A stretch of 64,000 nt of DNA from Phaeodactylibacter sp. Its GTDB lineage: Bacteria > Bacteroidota > Bacteroidia > Chitinophagales > Saprospiraceae. Each line of letters begins with the position of its first letter. The first letter of the stretch is position 1. The notes under the pieces were generated by a model. That model ran no database searches. It was not told the DNA's origin and saw nothing but the letters and a program-made list of their open reading frames with translations. The position numbers and the translations under genes were made by a program. The stretch is from contig JAGFJD010000445.1 of NCBI GenBank assembly GCA_024102975.1, positions 1 to 64,000 on the forward strand. The letters are read 5' to 3'. Positions 60,323-64,000 of the stretch are shown here, one piece after another.

Positions 60323-61195
60323 TTAGAGTTTCATTCCCTGCTTCTGGAGATGTTCATAAATGGCCACCACCCCAAACAATAACAAAAACCCATACACTGC
60401 ATCATCCAACGGCACGGAGGTGATGCGAATGCCCAGATACTCATCCGGGTTGTAGATCACGATGGGCTGCTCGGTATAGCCCCCGGTCAGGACGCCATTG
60501 ACAAGGAGGAAGGGTAGGAGGCTCACCAGAAAGGCCAGATAGAAGCGGCTGCGGTAAGAACCGTCAAGGAAGAGAAAGTGGTAGAGGACGAAAAAGCCCG
60601 CCAGCAGGAAGGCCGTGCTGGTGTACAGATGCCCCCAGCAGAGGAAGCCCACCGCCAGGAAAATGGCGATCAGTCCCAGGGTCATGGGCCGCTCGATGCG
60701 GGCCAGCAGGTCGGGCTTGATGTAAAAGTTGAAGCATTCGTAGACAAAAACACAGGCGAAAGGCACCGTGAAAAAGAACAGCCACTCCTCAACGGGCAGG
60801 CCCAGAAAGGTAATGCCGGCAAAGTAGCGCTCATTGAAACCCCATACCCCCTTCGCCGTAAAAAAAACATCCCACAGAATAAAAACAGCCCCCACAATGG
60901 CGATGGCAGGCAGCAGGGACTTCCACTTTTTGTAGTAATGAACATTTTTGTCGAAGCTAAGGGCAAAAACAGGCACGAAGGTGAAGATATGGAGGTAGAA
61001 ATAGGCCCATTGGGTTTCCAGCCAGGGGAAAAGGCGCACATTTGGCACTTCCATCAACAGGTTGCCGGGTTGTACACTGTTGGTGAGCCATTGTATGCCG
61101 ACGAGCATTATGGGCAGGGCAATAAGGGCAGCTTTTAGCAAGCTGCTTTTGGACGGGTTGACTGCCTTATTCCGCATACTAACTAATGATTCCAT
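60323..61195 (-). CDS. Lycopene cyclase domain protein (fused CrtYc/CrtYd-like)
   Basis: A 290-residue membrane protein with about eight helices. It has the duplicated lycopene cyclase domain of the heterodimeric bacterial/fungal type: WAYFYLHIFTFVPVFALSFD and WDVFFTAKGVWGFNERYFAG in the first half with LPVEEWLFFFTVPFACVFVY, then a similar pattern in the second half ending SVPLDDAVYGFLLLFG. These enzymes form the beta-ionone ring on lycopene. It is the last gene of the crtI-crtB-cyclase cluster and is separated from crtB by two large hairpins. The start at MESLVSMRNK is the best guess; MSSPDLK nine codons upstream is possible. Confidence 0.85.
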   Translation of the reverse strand: MESLVSMRNKAVNPSKSSLLKAALIALPIMLVGIQWLTNSVQPGNLLMEVPNVRLFPWLETQWAYFYLHIFTFVPVFALSFDKNVHYYKKWKSLLPAIAIVGAVFILWDVFFTAKGVWGFNERYFAGITFLGLPVEEWLFFFTVPFACVFVYECFNFYIKPDLLARIERPMTLGLIAIFLAVGFLCWGHLYTSTAFLLAGFFVLYHFLFLDGSYRSRFYLAFLVSLLPFLLVNGVLTGGYTEQPIVIYNPDEYLGIRITSVPLDDAVYGFLLLFGVVAIYEHLQKQGMKL

Positions 61196-61212
61196 ATTTC
61201 TTTTTAAATCAG

Positions 61213-61262
61213 GACTTGACAAGTTTGCTGGCAGCCCCCCCGGATGGAAAACTTGTCAAGTC
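61213..61262. repeat. 14-bp hairpin between crtB and the lycopene cyclase gene
   Basis: GACTTGACAAGTTT (61213-61226) pairs perfectly with 61249-61262 around a 22-nt C-rich loop. It is the first of two adjacent hairpins inside the operon. Confidence 0.75.
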
Positions 61263-61283
61263 TATCTGGTTGGCCGCGCCGGA

Positions 61284-61340
61284 GTAGGCTTAAGCAGTTT
61301 TCCGGTTGGTTCCCCGAAGTAGAAAACTGGTTAAGCCTAC
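61284..61340. repeat. 19-bp hairpin overlapping the crtB stop
   Basis: GTAGGCTTAA (61284-61293) and CAGTTTTC (61295-61302) pair with TTAAGCCTAC (61331-61340) and GAAAACTG (61322-61329), with one G-G mismatch. The outer right arm includes the crtB stop codon. It could stabilise the upstream mRNA or cut expression of the cyclase relative to crtB. Confidence 0.75.
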
Positions 61341-62173
61341 AATAAGTTAAGGCTATTGCGCAGCGCCGAGCTGAACAGCAGCACTGCCTTCCGCCGGTTC
61401 GGCACCCGGATGCGCTCTTCCGTCACCCGGTCGGCAGGGGCGTTCCGGATTTTCTTGTACAGGTTGATGTAATAGATGTAGGCCAGGTAAACGCCGAAGC
61501 GGGCGCCCTTGGGCAGTTGTATGATGCCCTTGTAGGCGTCGTCGAAGTCCTGCTTGATGTCCGCTTCGATGGCCAGCTTGTCCTCGTTGGTGAAGCGCGT
61601 GAAGTCGACGCCCGGGAAGTACACCCGGCCCCGCTCGTCGAAGTCGCTCTTCATGTCGCGCAGGAAGTTGATCTTCTGGAAGGCGCTGCCCAGGCTGCAG
61701 GCCGGCGCTTTCAGGCGCTGGTACATGGCGTCGTCTCCCTCGCAGAAAACGCGCAGGCACATCAGGCCGACGACCTCCGCCGAGCCGTAGATGTACTGCT
61801 TATAGAGGCTGTCGTGATAACGGTCGTGGTGGAGGTCCATCTCCATGCTGTCCAGGAAGGCGTCGATCAGCTCCCGTTCGATCTGGTACTGGTGCACGGT
61901 AGCCTGGAAGGCATGCAGCACCGGGTTGAGGCTGATGCGCTCTTCGATGGCGCGGTAGGTGTCTTCCCGGAAACGTTGCAAAAGCTTCGCTTTGGGAAAG
62001 TCGTGGAACGTATCTACGATTTCATCCGCAAAGCGGACAAAGCCGTAGACGGCATAGATGGGCGCCCGGAAGCGTTTGTCAAAAACCCGGATGCCCATGG
62101 AGAAGGAAGTGCTGTAGCGCTTGGTGATGTGCTCGCTGCACTCCTCGCAAACCTTGTTATACAATTCCATCAT
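61337..62173 (-). CDS. crtB: Phytoene synthase
   Basis: A 278-residue trans-isoprenyl diphosphate synthase-fold protein that condenses two GGPP molecules into phytoene. The two Asp-rich metal sites are visible: FADEIVD (about residues 46-52) and DMKSDFDERG (about 165-175), along with STSFSMGIRVF near the N terminus and YIYGSAEVVGLMCL. The length is normal. The gene lies 23 nt after crtI on the same strand and before the lycopene cyclase gene, forming a classical carotenoid cluster. Confidence 0.96.
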   Translation of the reverse strand: MMELYNKVCEECSEHITKRYSTSFSMGIRVFDKRFRAPIYAVYGFVRFADEIVDTFHDFPKAKLLQRFREDTYRAIEERISLNPVLHAFQATVHQYQIERELIDAFLDSMEMDLHHDRYHDSLYKQYIYGSAEVVGLMCLRVFCEGDDAMYQRLKAPACSLGSAFQKINFLRDMKSDFDERGRVYFPGVDFTRFTNEDKLAIEADIKQDFDDAYKGIIQLPKGARFGVYLAYIYYINLYKKIRNAPADRVTEERIRVPNRRKAVLLFSSALRNSLNLL

Positions 62174-62196
62174 AGCGTTATCGGTTTGTCTGATAG

Positions 62197-63672
62197 TTAG
62201 GGTTTCATAGCTTTATAGATCTCATTGGCGACCACCTGCCCGGAGATCAGCGAGGGGGGCACGCCGGGGCCGGGCGTGGTCAGCTGCCCGGTGTAGTACA
62301 GGTTGCTCACCTTTTTGCTTTTCAGTTTCGGCTTCAGGAAGGCGGTCTGCATCAGGGTGTTGGCCAGGCCGTAGGCATTGCCTTTGTAGGCATGGTAATC
62401 CTTTTCGAAGTCCTCGTGCGCAAATGACCGTTTGTATATTATATGATTACGAATGTCCTGCCCGGTCAAATCTTCGAGACGGTTCATGACGATATCGAAA
62501 TACTTTTCCCGCTGCCCTTCGCTGTCTTCCAGTCCGGGCGCCAACGGGATGAGGACGAACAAGTTCTCTTTGCCTTCCGGGGCCACCGCGGGGTCGGTCA
62601 CCGAAGGCGCGCAGACGTAGAACAGGGGTTCCGCCGGCCACTTCGGGTCGTCATATATCTCCACGGCGTGCTTCTTGAAGTCGGCGTCGAAGAAAAGGTT
62701 GTGATGGTGCAAGCCTTCCAGCTTTTTGTCGATACCCAGGTAGAAAAGCAGGGAGGAGGGCGCCATGGTCCGCTTATCCCAGTAACGTTCGGTATAGGTA
62801 CGGTGTTCGGGCTGCAGGAGGTGTTGTTCAACATGATGGTAATCTGCGCCACCCACTACGATGTCGGCATAGTACTCCGCATCCTGGGTGATGACCTTGG
62901 AGGCGTGCCCGTTCGGTACGTAGATTTGCTTTACCTCCTGGTTGAGCAGGATTTTCACGCCCAGTTCCTCCGCCAGGCTCACCATGCCCTCGATGATCTT
63001 GTGCATGCCGCCCATAGGGTACCAGGTGCCCATCGCCATATCGGCATAGTTCATCAGGCTGTACATGGCCGGCGTATTTTCCGGCGTGGCGCCCAGGAAG
63101 AGGACGGGAAATTCCAGCAGCTGAATCAGCTGTTCATTCCTGAAGAGCTTCCGCACGTGGGCGGACATGGAGGTGAACATCTGCAGGCGGAACATACTGG
63201 CCACGACCCGAAGGTCAGCAAACTCCCTGATGGAATGGCCGGGCTTGTGGACGAACTCCCGCATGCCCACCTCGTACTTGTACTGGGCTTCCGCCAGGAA
63301 TTTGCGCAGGTTTTGACTGCTGCCCGGCTCGTATTGCTCGAACATGGCCTCCAGCTCAGCCATATCGGCCGGCACCTCCATCACGTCGTTCTTGCCGAAA
63401 AAGATACTATAGGAAGGGTCGAGCCGCTTCAGCTCGTAATAGTCGGAAGGTTTCTTGCCGAAACGGGCGAAGTACTGTTCGAATACATCCGGCATCCAGT
63501 ACCAGCTGGGGCCCATGTCGAACATAAACCCTTCAGCTTCGAACTTGCGGGCCCGCCCGCCGGGGACATTATTCTTTTCCAGAATGGTGACATCGTATCC
63601 TTTCTGCGCCAGGTTGGAGGCGGCGGAAAGGCCCGAAAAGCCGGAACCGATGACGACAACTTGCTTTGCCAA
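62197..63672 (-). CDS. crtI: Phytoene desaturase
   Basis: A 491-residue FAD-dependent enzyme that desaturates phytoene towards lycopene. The dinucleotide-binding motif is VVIGSGFSGLSAASNLAQKG, followed by NNVPGGRARKFEAEGFMFDM and PSWYWMPDVFEQYF; the C-terminal flavin region has TGQLTTPGPGVPPSLISG. This is the CrtI/CrtN family; with a phytoene synthase and lycopene cyclase beside it, CrtI is the natural reading. It starts the operon, 92 nt from the rhodanese-domain gene upstream on the same strand. Confidence 0.95.
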   Translation of the reverse strand: MAKQVVVIGSGFSGLSAASNLAQKGYDVTILEKNNVPGGRARKFEAEGFMFDMGPSWYWMPDVFEQYFARFGKKPSDYYELKRLDPSYSIFFGKNDVMEVPADMAELEAMFEQYEPGSSQNLRKFLAEAQYKYEVGMREFVHKPGHSIREFADLRVVASMFRLQMFTSMSAHVRKLFRNEQLIQLLEFPVLFLGATPENTPAMYSLMNYADMAMGTWYPMGGMHKIIEGMVSLAEELGVKILLNQEVKQIYVPNGHASKVITQDAEYYADIVVGGADYHHVEQHLLQPEHRTYTERYWDKRTMAPSSLLFYLGIDKKLEGLHHHNLFFDADFKKHAVEIYDDPKWPAEPLFYVCAPSVTDPAVAPEGKENLFVLIPLAPGLEDSEGQREKYFDIVMNRLEDLTGQDIRNHIIYKRSFAHEDFEKDYHAYKGNAYGLANTLMQTAFLKPKLKSKKVSNLYYTGQLTTPGPGVPPSLISGQVVANEIYKAMKP

Positions 63673-63764
63673 TGCTGCTGTTGATTTTGTGGTTTAAAAT
63701 ACAGGGAATCAACAGCAACACCGGCGTTTTGTTTAAGCTTTTTTGTCGACGCTTCAACAAAAAG

Positions 63765-64000
63765 TCACTCCTTCCAGTCCAGAAACCCGCCTTTCAGGTC
63801 ATAAACTTCTTTGAAACCCAGCGCCTGCATCTGTTTGGCGGCATTGGCGCTGCGCCGGCCGGAGCGGCAATACAGCATCACCGGCTTATCCTTATCCAGT
63901 TGCTGCTCCAACTGCTGTATAAAGGCGTCATCGTAGAAATTGATGTTTACTGCTCCTTCGATGTGCCCCTCGCCGAATTCCTCCGGGGTGCGCACGTCGA
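63765..64000 (-). CDS. Rhodanese-like domain protein (5' end beyond the window)
   Basis: The C-terminal 78 residues of a rhodanese domain are visible: DVRTPEEFGEGHIEGAVNIN, the active-site loop MLYCRSGRRSANAA with the catalytic Cys, and the closing VYDLKGGFLDWKE. The upstream part lies past position 64000, so it may be a single-domain sulfurtransferase or the end of a larger protein. Such domains transfer sulfane sulfur or bind redox partners. It is on the same strand as, and upstream of, the carotenoid genes, with 92 nt between. Confidence 0.88.
   Translation of the reverse strand, partial: DVRTPEEFGEGHIEGAVNINFYDDAFIQQLEQQLDKDKPVMLYCRSGRRSANAAKQMQALGFKEVYDLKGGFLDWKE

Noticed and set aside
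1..64000. tRNA or rRNA genes in the larger gaps
   Set aside because: No cloverleaf with a GTTCRANNC loop, and no conserved rRNA strings, were found in any gap longer than 150 nt.

Overview
The window looks like chromosome of a fairly GC-rich Bacteroidota bacterium. The gene content fits the Saprospiria best, although no rRNA or other species marker is present. The evidence is: several promoters of the Bacteroidota form (a TTTG-like -33 box about 20 nt from TAnnTTTG), almost no Shine-Dalgarno sequences, a type IX secretion C-terminal sorting domain, a long acidic ribosomal protein S1, a futalosine-type menaquinone gene, and the conserved MutL/rhomboid/rhomboid/EEP block. I found no tRNA, rRNA, CRISPR array, intact insertion sequence or prophage.

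Layout. 0.3-5.7 kb (minus strand): EEP-family hydrolase, two rhomboid proteases, MutL and a small membrane protein. 6.1-8.8 kb: a DUF5686 outer-membrane-type protein. 8.76-13.9 kb (minus): a three-gene unit with a caspase-like CHAT / STAND NTPase / WD40 protein, an unknown 266-residue protein and a 45-residue peptide. 14.4-16.9 kb: SWIM-SNF2 helicase. 17-20.4 kb: NTF2-like protein, the Memo-like and radical SAM proteins of the AmmeMemoRadiSam group, a small membrane protein and a DUF819 remnant. 20.4-27.6 kb: PLP decarboxylase, orphan LytTR regulator, hydrolase, a ferredoxin-cyclase-globin fusion, an unknown protein and a T9SS-sorted protein. 27.9-38.6 kb: NadB, a LytTR protein, a helical protein, a RiPP-precursor-like peptide, RecX, two MscS channels, a nicotinamide riboside kinase/PnuC pair, glucokinase and MqnC. 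38.8-44 kb: rimP-nusA-infB. 44-50.3 kb (minus): CYTH protein, TPR-CHAT protein, ribosomal protein S1. 50.4-58.5 kb: FadD, RidA-like protein, ApaG, Gmk, YicC, HU, a TPR protein, a 31-residue mS38-like ribosomal protein and RNase E/G. 58.5-64 kb: small lipoprotein, glycosyltransferase, MazF remnant, the carotenoid operon crtI-crtB-crtY, and a rhodanese-domain protein cut by the window edge.

Functional links. NadB (de novo NAD) and the kinase/PnuC pair (salvage) supply NAD by two routes. CrtB, CrtI and the lycopene cyclase form a compact route to a cyclised carotenoid. RimP, NusA, IF-2, S1, the mS38-like protein, RNase E/G, YicC and Gmk form a translation, RNA-processing and nucleotide core.

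The most unusual signals are two. First, many intergenic regions, often starting right at a stop codon, hold inverted repeats whose arms are themselves tandem arrays of 6-, 7- or 8-nt units. The G/T-rich arm always comes first. Second, the CHAT-STAND-WD40 unit with its two small partners looks like an uncharacterised protease-based signalling or defence module. The ferredoxin-cyclase-globin fusion and the compositionally split second CHAT protein also deserve attention.
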